A stretch of 64,000 nucleotides of DNA from Deltaproteobacteria bacterium (GTDB lineage Bacteria > Desulfobacterota > Desulfarculia > Adiutricales > Adiutricaceae): positions 21,818 to 85,817 of the forward strand of contig JAITII010000037.1 in NCBI GenBank assembly GCA_031279515.1, written 5' to 3'. The notes under the pieces are model-generated. The model searched no databases, was not told the DNA's origin, and was given only the letters and a program-made list of their open reading frames with translations. This document shows positions 17,869 to 26,550 of the stretch, piece by piece (the first letter of the stretch is position 1; every line of letters starts with the position of its first letter). Both the position numbers and the translations under genes were made by a program.

Positions 17869-18424
17869 GGGGCTAAAATCCCCGGTGTAATTTTCGGTTT
17901 ATACCACAAGCTGGCTTTAGCTGTCAAGATTTAAATAAGTTTTTCTGGCCTTGGTATTAGCCTAGATTAAAATCCCAGAGGCTTGTGGGACTTAGAAGTC
18001 TTTTAGGGATAAAAAGGGAAATAAAGATAGCCCTTTGCCTAAACCCAGAATTAAAAGAAATAGTATCCTTTTCTCGCCTGACTGTCTTTTTTGAGGCACC
18101 TTTCATATTAAAGAAAAATAGCTAAAAAAACTATATTTATACATAATTAAACTAAATAATTATATTGTTAAAAATAATTCATCATTACTATTTTCCCAAT
18201 AATGTTAAAATGAGCCCTCTTCCCAGCATGGCCTTACAATTAACTAAGTACTTAAGCATATTGAGAGGCTAAAATTTCAAGCTGGCTTTTAGCTAATTTT
18301 ATCCTGTCTCACTTTTAGAGCTTGGTTACTTAGCTAATGCTAAAAAAAGTTTATCTCCTTTGCAACAAAAAGGCCGAAAGCCAATATTATTGGACTTTCG
18401 GCCATATTTGGAATTGTATGTTTA
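17869..18424. other. AT-rich spacer before rpmI, with tRNA-Val terminator
   Basis: No gene is visible. It should hold the rpmI promoter. At 18372-18403 it holds the terminator of the minus-strand tRNA-Val. Confidence 0.6.
18368..18403 (-). terminator. Intrinsic terminator of tRNA-Val
   Basis: GGCCGAAAG (18372-18380) pairs with CTTTCGGCC (18395-18403). An inner CCAAT/ATTGG extends the stem past a single bulge. On the minus strand a run of five T residues follows. It lies 22 nt beyond the tRNA 3' end. Confidence 0.85.
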
Positions 18425-18499
18425 TGGTAGGCGTGAAGAGATTTGAACTCTTGACCACTACCGTGTCAAGGTAGTGCTCTCCCCCTGAGCTACACGCCT
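18425..18499 (-). tRNA. tRNA-Val (anticodon GAC), CCA encoded
   Basis: The minus strand folds into a full cloverleaf. The acceptor AGGCGTG pairs with CACGCCT, and the D arm is GCTC/GAGC. The anticodon stem CTACC/GGTAG carries loop TTGACAC, so the anticodon is GAC and reads GUC. The T arm is AAGAG-TTCAAAT-CTCTT. The 3' end ACCA is encoded. Confidence 0.96.
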
Positions 18500-18697
18500 G
18501 AATTTTAAGCATAGTAGTATGAGCAAAAAAGCTCATAACAGACAAATATTATCCCATAATAAGCCCCCGTTGTCAAGGGTTTTCCTTTAGTGGCTCGCTT
18601 TTAAGGCCAGGCCCTCTATTTCATGAGCTTAGGCCTTGGTGAATCCGCCTTGGGGGTAATAGGGTAAAATGCCTTCCCCCCTGGCAAGAGGATAAAA

Positions 18698-18729
18698 AAA
18701 AGCGCCCTAAGGGGGGGACCAAAGGGCGC
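18698..18729 (-). terminator. Intrinsic terminator of pilQ
   Basis: GCGCCCT (18702-18708) pairs with AGGGCGC (18723-18729). On the minus strand eight T residues follow. It lies just beyond the pilQ stop. Confidence 0.85.
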
Positions 18730-18750
18730 CTTTACTATTTAGCTTGGATA

Positions 18751-20229
18751 CTAAACAGTTATGGGAATAATGTTAGCTGTTATAAAGATGAGCAGCTCTC
18801 TCTTTTGGTTGGAGATGCTCCGATCATTAAAGAGCCAGCCCAAAAGGGGTACTGCATGAAGGCCAGGGACCCTGTTGGCTAAGCTAGTTTGATCGTCAGT
18901 AATGATGCCACCTATAACAACTGTTTCTCCGTTACGTACCATGAGCTTGGTTCTGGCTTCCTTGGTCTCAATTAGGACTTCTCCGTTAGGTGCCAGGCCG
19001 CCCAAAGAGTCCTTGGTCAAGGTAATGTCCAAAGTTACTATCTGGCCATTTTCCTCTATGTGGGGCGTTACCCTCAGCTCCATAGTGGCATCTTTAAAGG
19101 AGGTGGAAGCAGTGGTGCCAGCTGTTGTGCCACCAGTGGTGTAAGGAATCTGCTGACCTTGTTTTATGTAGACTTCTTGGTCATTGGCTGCCAAGATACG
19201 CGGGGAAGACACTGTCTTAGTATCGTTTACTGTCTCATGGGCATTTAACTCAGCATTGAGCATCAAGGTCCCAGCCCTGTTTAAAAAGCCGAAACCTAAG
19301 TAAGCATTGCCACCAGTCTGGTCAATGAGACCAAACATCTCTCCGGGAACATAGCCGCCAGTTAAGGGGTCGCCTGATTGCATATCAGTTCTCTCGCCCC
19401 AGTTGTTGCCACCACCTGGGGTGCGATCAAAGCCTGCCCCCCAACGGATGCCCAGCTGCTGAGCGAAAGTTGTGCTCGCCTCCACAATCCTGGCCTCAAT
19501 TAAGATCTGCTTGGTCACCCTGTCATTGCGCTGGAAAAGAGCGTCCAGGGCCTCTAAGGTGGACTCGTCATCCTCAACGTAAATGTCGTTGCCTATTACC
19601 CTCACTGAACCCCTGATGCTCCTGGCTTTTTCCATTTCGGCTGCCATGGCAGAAACAGCGGAATACTTCGGGGTATAAATCTTCTTGGACAAGGGAATCC
19701 TAATGGTGGGATCCGAGCTGTCCAAAGTGGCACTCCGAATTGCAGCTAGGGTATCAATCCTTATGACATTGTCATTTCTCTCCATGCCCAGGTTCTTGGA
19801 AGCCAAAACTATATCTAATGCCTGATCCCAAGGGACGTCTTTGAGCTTCAAGGTGACCTTACCCTGTACCTGGTCAGAGACCACTACGTTCATACCGGAG
19901 ACTTCACCTATGAGACGTAAAATATTGTGGATATCCGCGTTCTGAAAGTCTAGGCTGATGCGCTCTCCAGTGTACACTTTGTTAGGATTCATCCCCGAAT
20001 TGGCGCCAGACAAAGAGAGCATAGTCCCCACGTCAGGTGCTGCAGGCTGAGCTGGAGGGGTAGCTGCGCTACCCCCTTGCGGAGTAGCAGGCGGAGTGGG
20101 AGAAGCCGGTGGCGGAGCGAAAGTTTGAGCTGACAAGGGGGAGAAATCAGAAAAAAAGGCAAAAATGGCAATGACCAAAATTGGCGTCATGAGCCTGGCT
20201 AGATTACGACGAGGGCTGATTATTCTCAT
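18751..20229 (-). CDS. pilQ: Type IV pilus secretin PilQ (short form)
   Basis: The 492-residue precursor forms the outer-membrane secretin ring of the type IV pilus. It has a hydrophobic N-terminal export segment, then a Pro/Ala-rich linker (to about residue 65). An STN/N0-N1 domain follows (ISLDFQNADIHNILRLIGEV, then VTLKLKDVPWDQALDIVL). A secretin N2-type domain carries AMAAEMEKARSIRGSVRVIG. The C-terminal secretin barrel includes VPGLHAVPLLGWLFNDRS and ELLIFITANIIP. It lacks the AMIN domains found in many PilQ proteins and is clearly shorter than the usual 650-750. It is last in the pil cluster and is separated from the first pilP-like gene by 363 nt, unusual for a tight pilMNOPQ operon. 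Confidence 0.93.
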   Translation of the reverse strand: MRIISPRRNLARLMTPILVIAIFAFFSDFSPLSAQTFAPPPASPTPPATPQGGSAATPPAQPAAPDVGTMLSLSGANSGMNPNKVYTGERISLDFQNADIHNILRLIGEVSGMNVVVSDQVQGKVTLKLKDVPWDQALDIVLASKNLGMERNDNVIRIDTLAAIRSATLDSSDPTIRIPLSKKIYTPKYSAVSAMAAEMEKARSIRGSVRVIGNDIYVEDDESTLEALDALFQRNDRVTKQILIEARIVEASTTFAQQLGIRWGAGFDRTPGGGNNWGERTDMQSGDPLTGGYVPGEMFGLIDQTGGNAYLGFGFLNRAGTLMLNAELNAHETVNDTKTVSSPRILAANDQEVYIKQGQQIPYTTGGTTAGTTASTSFKDATMELRVTPHIEENGQIVTLDITLTKDSLGGLAPNGEVLIETKEARTKLMVRNGETVVIGGIITDDQTSLANRVPGLHAVPLLGWLFNDRSISNQKRELLIFITANIIPITV

Positions 20230-20592
20230 GGCAAGACTCCTTCAAAGAGGGGCTGAAATATCACGTTTAGTCCTTATGGTCTTTTTTTGTAAGGTTTAAG
20301 GGGTGGCTGATACTTGAGGTTGTGGCAAACCTACCCGAGCCTTTACCCTCACCTTTATAATCGGCATTATGACAGACCCACTTAAATTAATTTATACGGG
20401 TCCATAATAATTTATACTAATTATTTAATTAACTTAACATCAGGTAGCTCTACCAAAACATTTAGCATTCATAAGATAAAACAAGTATGATTACCTATAA
20501 ATAAGGCAAGTTGCTTCCCAATGTTTACTATTTATTAACACCCTCTCTAAAAATGATCTGCAGTAAAAGGAAAAGAGCAAATTAGAAAGTTA
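20230..20592. other. AT-rich spacer upstream of pilQ
   Basis: I see no gene. It probably carries a pilQ promoter. TTATACGGGTCC near 20392 shares about 12 bases with dispersed repeat copy A, which may be chance. Confidence 0.5.
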
Positions 20593-21078
20593 CTACTGCG
20601 GCATACTCAGCACTATAGTATTTCCTCCATAAGCGCTGCCTGGCGCATTGGAAGTTTCAATGATAACGGAAGTAGGCGTTATCTCTTTCACTACCCCGCC
20701 CTGCACTCGGGAACCCTTGCGCACTGTATAACCTATTCCACCGTATTCCAACATGGCAATATTGTGTTCTGGATTATTGGCCACCACTATGGCCGAAAGG
20801 CTGAAATCATCTAAAGGAAAGCGCTGCAACACTGAAGGATCGTTCTGCCCCTCTGTTAAATCAGGAGGCGTGGCCGGATCCATAGGAACCGGAGCGGCGG
20901 CTTCTGTATTGGGTGACCCCGGTGGCAAAGGTGGTAAGACCAATTGAGTCCCTGGGGTCTGAGTATTGGGAAGATTATCCTGGGCCATAAGTGCCCCTGC
21001 CGTTAGAACTAACAAGGAAGTAACAAGTATCAGAGAGAGATAGGTCCCTTTAGTAAGCTTGCATATATGCATATTCAA
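20593..21078 (-). CDS. PilP-like pilus assembly lipoprotein-type protein, copy 1
   Basis: The 161-residue product has an N-terminal hydrophobic export segment (residues 14-32, SLILVTSLLVLTAGALMAQ). I see no obvious lipobox cysteine. A Pro-rich linker (35-75) follows, then the compact beta domain of PilP: FPLDDFSLSAIVVANN, AMLEYGGIGYTVRKGSRVQGGVVKEITPTSVIIE. PilP links the PilMNO inner-membrane platform to the PilQ secretin. This is a second, shorter PilP-like gene beside the one at 21.7-22.8 kb. It is isolated by spacers of 363 and 640 nt, so it may have its own promoter. Confidence 0.8.
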   Translation of the reverse strand: MNMHICKLTKGTYLSLILVTSLLVLTAGALMAQDNLPNTQTPGTQLVLPPLPPGSPNTEAAAPVPMDPATPPDLTEGQNDPSVLQRFPLDDFSLSAIVVANNPEHNIAMLEYGGIGYTVRKGSRVQGGVVKEITPTSVIIETSNAPGSAYGGNTIVLSMPQ

Positions 21079-21718
21079 CTCCTTCTGAGGCGCAAGTTGG
21101 ATCCTTCTAAAAGAGTATCCAATTTCCTAAAACCTCTTTAGGAAAAAACTTTGTTGTTCTAGACAACTAAATAAAATCCTATATTTTATTTCGGCTTGAA
21201 TTGAATAAAACCAAAATATATTTATCATAAAAGCGACTTAATTCTACATATGCCAAACCATTGTCACTTACTTTCAATATGTACTACACCAATGTACTAC
21301 ATTAAACCTTTGTAAATCTTCACCTTGCATTTAAAAATGTTACATTTTTCTTGAGTTAAACCTAAAGTATTTTTTAAGCTTTTGTAAAAGAAACATTTTG
21401 TAACATCTGCTTGCCTTGAAATCAGAAGCTTAAAATGTCACATACAAAAATACCAAATAAAAATTATCTAAAGCTAAACTAAAATATTAGCTTTAAAGAA
21501 TAGTTCAAGAAAAACACAGATTCAAATGCTAAAATAAGGTGAAAACTAAACTTAATGGTTGCCTTTACATAAAAGCTAAAAACTTAAAGCTATAATACAT
21601 CAATTTTGAAGGCAATGGAATAGATTTTTTAAAAAAATTTTAAACTTAAAGTTGAAAAAATTCTTTAGAAAAACCTCAAGTAAGATGTTACATTTACTAA
21701 CATTTTGCTTTTAGAAGA
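21079..21718. promoter_or_regulatory. 640-bp spacer between the pilP-like genes with repeated TGT-ACA motifs
   Basis: No gene is seen. The spacer holds ATGTACTACA twice in tandem (21279-21288 and 21292-21301). It also holds ATGTTACATTT at 21337-21347 and 21685-21695, and the reverse form TGTAACAT at 21399-21406. These look like operator or protein-binding sites ahead of the first pilP-like gene. No regulator can be named. Confidence 0.4.
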
Positions 21719-22810
21719 TTAGCCCAAGATATCTTCGATGCCTTCCAGGGGATTTAGGGAAAACTCAGTTATCCTGCTGGTGCGCTCACCTCGGTAATTA
21801 ACCTCGGGCTCCTCTATAATTACCTTGCTAGAGGTAATTTGGCGCACTGTTCCATTATTGGGCCCTATTTTCGTACCTTCATGGAGGATATAGCCCACTC
21901 CTCCGCTAACCACCAGGGCTGTTGTACTGCCTGGAATAGGCGACTCTATGATGGCCTCTAAGGTGAACTGGTTTAAGGCCAAACGCTGGATCATGGGGAG
22001 GTTTCTAGAGGCCTGACGAGAGGTATCCGTTTCCGGAGGACGCGCTACGGTCTCTATGGGCATAAAGGGATCGTCCATGCGGGAAACGTCCACAGCATAT
22101 GAGGACAAGACTTCTTTATGCCATTTTTCCAGTTTCATAAAGCGCTCTATGGTATCGGCATCCGCATCCTCTGGAATTGATGGGCCTTCTAATTCCGCAG
22201 CCAGGTTACCAGCTGTGGGGTCAGGGACCGGGGCTGGCTCCATTGGCATACCTTCCTGGGGCATACCTTCCTGGGGACTAGAAAAGCCGTCCTGAGGCTG
22301 GGTGCCATCTGGAGAGGTCGGAATCTGTGGTGAAAAGTCCGCCGCGGGCGGGGTGTAGGCAGGGGGCTGTTGATATTGATCTGGGGAGTAAGCAGGGGGC
22401 TGTTGATACTGATCCGGACTTGCTGGGACCTGGGGAACTTGGCCCGGAACCTGGGGTACGTAGCCCTGGGGGGGTTGATACTGATCCGGGGCGTAGGCTT
22501 GTTGCTGCTGATATTGGTCTGGACTTGCTGGGACCTGGGGCGCTTGGGGCGCTTGGCCAGGAACCTGGGGCACGTAGCCCTGTGGGGGCTGGTACTGCAT
22601 AGGCGGCTGGGGAGCTTGAGATGGATCTCCAACCTGGCCGCTGGGCACCGGCGTGTATACCTGACCCTGCGGATTAGGGTTCTGGCCAGCTGGCGGCTGA
22701 TTTGTCTGAGCTAAACCTGGTACGGCATATAGAATGATAGCGAGTATAAAAGCCCCCAAAGGGATTATCAACGCCAGGCTAGCATATAATCTGAAATGTT
22801 TTTTCTGCAT
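21719..22810 (-). CDS. pilP: PilP-like protein with long Pro/Gln/Tyr repeat linker, copy 2
   Basis: The 363-residue product has an N-terminal membrane/export segment (residues 8-34). A low-complexity linker (about 35-200) follows, built from repeats such as QPPQGYVPQVPGQ and ASPDQYQQPPAY. The C-terminal PilP domain carries LPMIQRLALNQFTLEAIIES, GGVGYILHEGTKIGPNNGTVRQIT and SSKVIIEE. The domain is homologous to that of the shorter gene downstream. It is 53 nt after pilO in the same direction, the canonical pilP place, so I give it the symbol. The linker probably spans the periplasm. Its nucleotide repeats create several spurious antisense frames. Confidence 0.85.
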   Translation of the reverse strand: MQKKHFRLYASLALIIPLGAFILAIILYAVPGLAQTNQPPAGQNPNPQGQVYTPVPSGQVGDPSQAPQPPMQYQPPQGYVPQVPGQAPQAPQVPASPDQYQQQQAYAPDQYQPPQGYVPQVPGQVPQVPASPDQYQQPPAYSPDQYQQPPAYTPPAADFSPQIPTSPDGTQPQDGFSSPQEGMPQEGMPMEPAPVPDPTAGNLAAELEGPSIPEDADADTIERFMKLEKWHKEVLSSYAVDVSRMDDPFMPIETVARPPETDTSRQASRNLPMIQRLALNQFTLEAIIESPIPGSTTALVVSGGVGYILHEGTKIGPNNGTVRQITSSKVIIEEPEVNYRGERTSRITEFSLNPLEGIEDILG

Positions 22811-22863
22811 AGAGGGTTCTGCTTTTAGGGAATTTAACTAAAGTCCCAGGGACAAAAACTGGC

Positions 22864-23502
22864 CTACTTCTTAGAATCCTTGACTTGCTGGGCTTCGTCA
22901 GGGGTAAGTAAACGGTAGGTACTCCCCTCACACCTGAAGCTTAAGATCATGAGCATATTATCGCCCATGACAGGATTTTCAATCTGTACGGTCCTTATAT
23001 TGATAATCCTTTGCATCTGGCTTAGGTTATAAAGGAATTTCAGGTTGTTTAAGAACGTGCCTTCCAAGTTCATGGAAAACTCTATTTCCGCATAATGATT
23101 CTTAAGTGTGGGGGCCTTGGGGGCGAACATGGTGACCCGGGCACCAGACTGGATACCCAAATCCGAGATTATCTGCATAAGCCTGGGGATCTCGTTTTCC
23201 CTGGGGAGATAGCTACTTAAGTAATCAAAAGTATCCTTAACGGGAACCAAGTATTCGGCAATGGGCTTATGTTTATTGATGTTAGTCTGTTCTGTGGAAA
23301 TCTGGCTATTTAAGTTATTTATCTCCCCTTGCAGGGAGCTGGCCTTGGCGGTATACGGCTGATAGTACAGAAAATAAAACCCAACCCCCACCAGAACGAT
23401 GGCACCTATTAAGATGCCCATTTTCTGGCCAGACTTCAACTTGGATATCTTAGAAAAGAAATCATTCCCACTCTGGGGCTTCTTAGGCTGGGCTTTGGCC
23501 AT
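22864..23502 (-). CDS. pilO: Type IV pilus alignment protein PilO
   Basis: The 212-residue protein has one transmembrane helix near residues 29-50 (MGILIGAIVLVGVGFYFLYY). A coiled coil follows (SSLQGEINNLNSQISTEQTN), then a periplasmic ferredoxin-like domain. ENEIPRLMQIISDLGIQSG and FLNNLKFLYNLSQMQRIINI are typical PilO features. It heterodimerises with PilN to align the PilM and PilP-PilQ parts. It sits 55 nt after pilN. Confidence 0.92.
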   Translation of the reverse strand: MAKAQPKKPQSGNDFFSKISKLKSGQKMGILIGAIVLVGVGFYFLYYQPYTAKASSLQGEINNLNSQISTEQTNINKHKPIAEYLVPVKDTFDYLSSYLPRENEIPRLMQIISDLGIQSGARVTMFAPKAPTLKNHYAEIEFSMNLEGTFLNNLKFLYNLSQMQRIINIRTVQIENPVMGDNMLMILSFRCEGSTYRLLTPDEAQQVKDSKK

Positions 23503-23557
23503 GTGATTCCCTCACGAAAAAAACATATTATATCTAGAATTATTTATAAAACCATGT

Positions 23558-24247
23558 TTATAGGGTAGAAGGTCCGGCTTGGGCCTCCTGCAGGATCTTG
23601 CCTAGGTCCGGAGACGCTGCTGTCACCATCTGGGCCATGAGCTCCCGAGGCGGAAGATTGGAATCCGGAAGGCCTTCTTCCAACAGTAAAGCGCCAGGAA
23701 AAACCGTGTTTGCGTGTATCTCAAATGTAACTAAGCGAACATTATTTATAGTGGTGTCCCTTGTGGCCCTGATGAGCTCCACCTTTGTTAGATAGATATT
23801 CTGTTCCAAATTATGTTGAAACTCTGCCACCACCTCAAAGTCCGTAGCCATCCCCTTCAAAATAATAGCGCCTTTATTATGGGAGACGCTTGTGAGCCAG
23901 GAATTGGCGGTGAGGACCTGGCCAGCTATGGCATGCAAGAGCCTAGTCTGGTCCCGGCGCCGTTCTTCTAATTCACTTATGGCTGAGACTTGTACCAACT
24001 GGTTTACAAATTCTGTGGTTTGCTTCAAGGCGTCTTGGCTGGTCGCCTGCAGATCCGCAAGCTTCGAACTGGCTTCGTTTCTGGTCTTTTCCAAGGATTC
24101 TATCTTAGTGTCTAAGACCATGCCCTTGAAGAGGTACAGGGCAACACAGAACCCCACTATCACAAAGGCAAAGATAGTCACTGACAGCTGGCCACTGGCA
24201 GTTTGGCGGAATGACTCAATGGGGAGAAGATTAATTTTGATCATCAT
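23558..24247 (-). CDS. pilN: Type IV pilus assembly protein PilN
   Basis: The 229-residue product starts MMIKINLLPIE; the INLLP motif near the N-terminus is the conserved PilM-binding peptide. One transmembrane helix spans about residues 22-41. A coiled coil and a periplasmic domain with NSWLTSVSHNKGAIILKGMA follow. The C-terminal 40 residues run past the usual end of about 190. The start overlaps pilM by 4 nt, indicating coupling. Confidence 0.92.
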   Translation of the reverse strand: MMIKINLLPIESFRQTASGQLSVTIFAFVIVGFCVALYLFKGMVLDTKIESLEKTRNEASSKLADLQATSQDALKQTTEFVNQLVQVSAISELEERRRDQTRLLHAIAGQVLTANSWLTSVSHNKGAIILKGMATDFEVVAEFQHNLEQNIYLTKVELIRATRDTTINNVRLVTFEIHANTVFPGALLLEEGLPDSNLPPRELMAQMVTAASPDLGKILQEAQAGPSTL

Positions 24248-25302
24248 GCGAGTTCCACCTTCCGGAGGGCGAGCCCGAAACTCACAGCCATTTGTGGTCC
24301 CACATATCCTAGGTATTGGGGATCAAACTTTTTCGCATTGTATTTGACATTGTTAAAGGGATTGAAAAGCTCGCAAGGCACCTGGAAAGAATCCTCAAAC
24401 TCTTTCACTAATCCCATCAAAAGGGAGCTGCCACCGGCCAAATAGATCTTAGTGGGCTTGAATTCGGGAATCTCCTGGCGAATGGCCTCTATGGACCTTT
24501 CCAAGACTGCCTTCCAGTTACTTACCACCCGATCCACCACCTCGGCGGCCTCAAGCATGTTGGGCGCTTCGGAAGACCCCAACTTAATGGCCTCGGCCTC
24601 CTCAGGGGAAACCCCAAAGGTGTCCTCCAGGTCTTCGGTTAGCCTCTGGCCTCCTATGTTTTCCTCCTTGATGGTATGCGGTGACCCCTCGTAGAGAATA
24701 GTCACGTGCATAATGGAGGCCCCGATATCCACCAAAATGGCATTATCCCTGCTGTCCGGGTGACAGAAGTCATAGGCATTATAAAGGGCTAAAGAGTCGA
24801 CATCGATAACTGCTGGCTTCAACTGTTTAGTAAGGGCTAGGGCCTGGATATAATTATATACCACCTCTTTACGGGCGGCAACCAGGAGCACCGACATCTG
24901 GCCATGCCTTTCGTCAGTCCCCAAAATATGGCCGTCAATAATCACCTCATTGATGGGATATGGGATGTACTGCTCCGCTTCCATGGCCAATGATTGCCGC
25001 AATTCCTTCTGGGTAGTGAGCGGCATGGTGATCTTCTTGATAATCATAGTGTCCCCTGATAGGGACAGGGCCGCGAATTTGCCCTTGGTGAGCTTGCAAA
25101 GCTTCCACAGGGAACGCATAGCAGAACTCATGGCTTGGCGGGCCGGCAGAGGCTGCTCCTCCCATTGGGACATGACCCCCAAGGGCATCTGCGCCAGACC
25201 CAAGCCAAGTAAAGTCACCACTTGGGAAGGACCCTTGCCCTTGATACTCAAAAAGGTTGCTTTTGCGGCGTAGGTGCCTATGTCAAAGCCAATAACCGAC
25301 AT
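24244..25302 (-). CDS. pilM: Type IV pilus actin-like ATPase PilM
   Basis: The 352-residue cytosolic protein of the FtsA/actin fold starts MSVIGFDIGTYAAKATFL, the phosphate-1 loop. LVDIGASIMHVTIL is phosphate-2, and KIYLAGGSSLLMGLVKEFED is the adenosine loop. It binds the PilN N-terminal peptide on the inner face of the membrane. It is first in the pilMNOP set. No pilB, pilT, pilC or major pilin gene is nearby. Confidence 0.95.
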   Translation of the reverse strand: MSVIGFDIGTYAAKATFLSIKGKGPSQVVTLLGLGLAQMPLGVMSQWEEQPLPARQAMSSAMRSLWKLCKLTKGKFAALSLSGDTMIIKKITMPLTTQKELRQSLAMEAEQYIPYPINEVIIDGHILGTDERHGQMSVLLVAARKEVVYNYIQALALTKQLKPAVIDVDSLALYNAYDFCHPDSRDNAILVDIGASIMHVTILYEGSPHTIKEENIGGQRLTEDLEDTFGVSPEEAEAIKLGSSEAPNMLEAAEVVDRVVSNWKAVLERSIEAIRQEIPEFKPTKIYLAGGSSLLMGLVKEFEDSFQVPCELFNPFNNVKYNAKKFDPQYLGYVGPQMAVSFGLALRKVELA

Positions 25303-25455
25303 CTCTACTGCTTATCCTTTAGAAAAGGCGCCTTTAGCGCCTGATGGGGATTAATCTAAAATATTAAATTAGGTAGATAAATTGGGTAAAAATAATTCTT
25401 AGGCAGGAGTTTGGGAAGCGTTTTGGGGACTCAGAAAAAAAACCGGGGACAAAGC
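25303..25455. promoter_or_regulatory. Upstream region of pilM with a small GC-rich hairpin
   Basis: GGCGC and GCGCC around a CTTTA loop lie about 25 nt upstream of the pilM start codon. The rest is AT-rich and should carry the pil operon promoter, which I cannot place with confidence. Confidence 0.35.
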
Positions 25456-25674
25456 TTAGGGCCAATAGGTTTCAGTCAGAGATTCAAAAAGCAACCCAAC
25501 TTTCCTAATATCATACTCTACAAAAAAAGTGAAGTTTTTTAATAATTTAGCTAAAGAAAGTCCATTCTGAACCTGAAATGAATGATTGCCCTTATATATT
25601 ACAATTTTAGATATATCCACTAAATATAGTTTCCATACATTATATGGCAGTATATTTAACCATTCTCCCAACAT
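25456..25674 (-). CDS. Possible small protein, weak support
   Basis: A 72-codon minus-strand frame starts ATG-TTG-GGA and reads as a plausible mixed alpha/beta small protein (MLGEWLNILPYNVWKLYLVD). It lies directly after a GC-rich hairpin and downstream of the XRE regulator on the same strand. There is no good ribosome-binding site and I recognise no family. It could be a remnant. Confidence 0.25.
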   Translation of the reverse strand: MLGEWLNILPYNVWKLYLVDISKIVIYKGNHSFQVQNGLSLAKLLKNFTFFVEYDIRKVGLLFESLTETYWP

Positions 25675-25684
25675 GTGGGTCTCA

Positions 25685-25716
25685 GCCTTTCCACCTCCGG
25701 CATGAGGCGGAAAGGC
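25685..25716. other. GC-rich hairpin between the XRE gene and pilM region
   Basis: GCCTTTCC (25685-25692) and CCTC (25694-25697) pair with GAGG (25704-25707) and GGAAAGGC (25709-25716) around a CGGCAT loop with one internal mismatch. No T-run follows on either strand. A structured leader is as likely as a terminator. Confidence 0.45.
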
Positions 25717-25799
25717 CTGGACTCCTTGTGGTTTGGGGTTAAATAGTTGTGTCCGCGCTGGCCAGGGAGTGGAGTGGCCCCACGGTGGGAAAGTAGCTC

Positions 25800-26000
25800 C
25801 TATAGGTCTGAAAAGATCTTGTCCTTATCGTCCAGGGAGTAACCCAGAGCAAGTATAATCTTGCGCTTGGTTTCCATTCGACACTTTTCGCCGTTTTCGA
25901 TACGGTCAATGGTCATGGGAGAAACCCCGGCCTTGCGGGCAAGCTCAGCCTTGCTTAGGAGGAGCTGCTCACGTAACAGTTTTAATGAATTCTCTGCCAA
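25800..26000 (-). CDS. Small XRE-family helix-turn-helix regulator
   Basis: The 66-residue protein is a single Cro/CI-type helix-turn-helix domain: LREQLLLSKAELARKAGVSP, then MTIDRIENGEKCRMETKRKI. It has no sensor domain. The start is TTG at 26000, with AAGAGGTG about 7 nt upstream. In-frame ATG codons occur only inside the domain. It lies 500 nt upstream of pilM in the same direction, so it could regulate the pil genes or itself; this is inference. Single-domain XRE proteins also occur in phage and toxin-antitoxin loci, but no partner is evident. Confidence 0.85.
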   Translation of the reverse strand: MAENSLKLLREQLLLSKAELARKAGVSPMTIDRIENGEKCRMETKRKIILALGYSLDDKDKIFSDL

Positions 26001-26550
26001 AATAACACCTCTTTTCTAGAACAAATAAAGTGATAGCAAGTGAGACTAAAACAGTCTGAAAATCAGTAATGCTGTTTTCATAAATTAAGCGTTTTCACCT
26101 AACGATGTCAAGCATTTTTTTTAAATGATAACCAATGATAACGAACTATACTTAGTTCTGTAGAGAACATAGTAGAAAACCCTAGATATTGAAAGAGATA
26201 GACCTAATTTTTTCTATCTACCTTCTAATCAGGAAGAGACAAACACGGTTCTAAGAGATATGCCTGATACAAGCCGCAAGTAAAAATTTTGCTAGTAATT
26301 CCGAGAATATAACATTTATTTGGAAGATAATTTGCCATTTTAAACGATAAATTCTGAAATTAGCAAAGTATTTAAGCCCTAATAAAAAAATTTTGCTAAT
26401 GATTTCAAGGGCTTAAATAGATTTCCAAAAAATGTTCCCTCTTTTAGCTTATGGAAGCCATCATGATCTTTTTAGTAAAATTTAGAAAAATTCATGCGGA
26501 AGAGAAAAAGCTTTGAAAATTTTTCTCTTCTGGCCCAGGGCTTAAATCCC
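26001..26550. other. AT-rich spacer with a 12-bp inverted repeat
   Basis: No gene is seen. TATTTAAGCCCT (26369-26380) pairs perfectly with AGGGCTTAAATA (26408-26419) around a 27-nt loop. AGGGCTTAAAT recurs near 26538. An AAAATTTTGCTA motif occurs near 26285 and again near 26389. The region between an XRE gene start and the SCP2-like gene end should contain the XRE promoter. Confidence 0.5.

Noticed and set aside
22189..22714. Several frames rich in Gly, Leu, Arg or Pro
   Set aside because: They are produced by the repeated Pro/Gln codons of the PilP linker.
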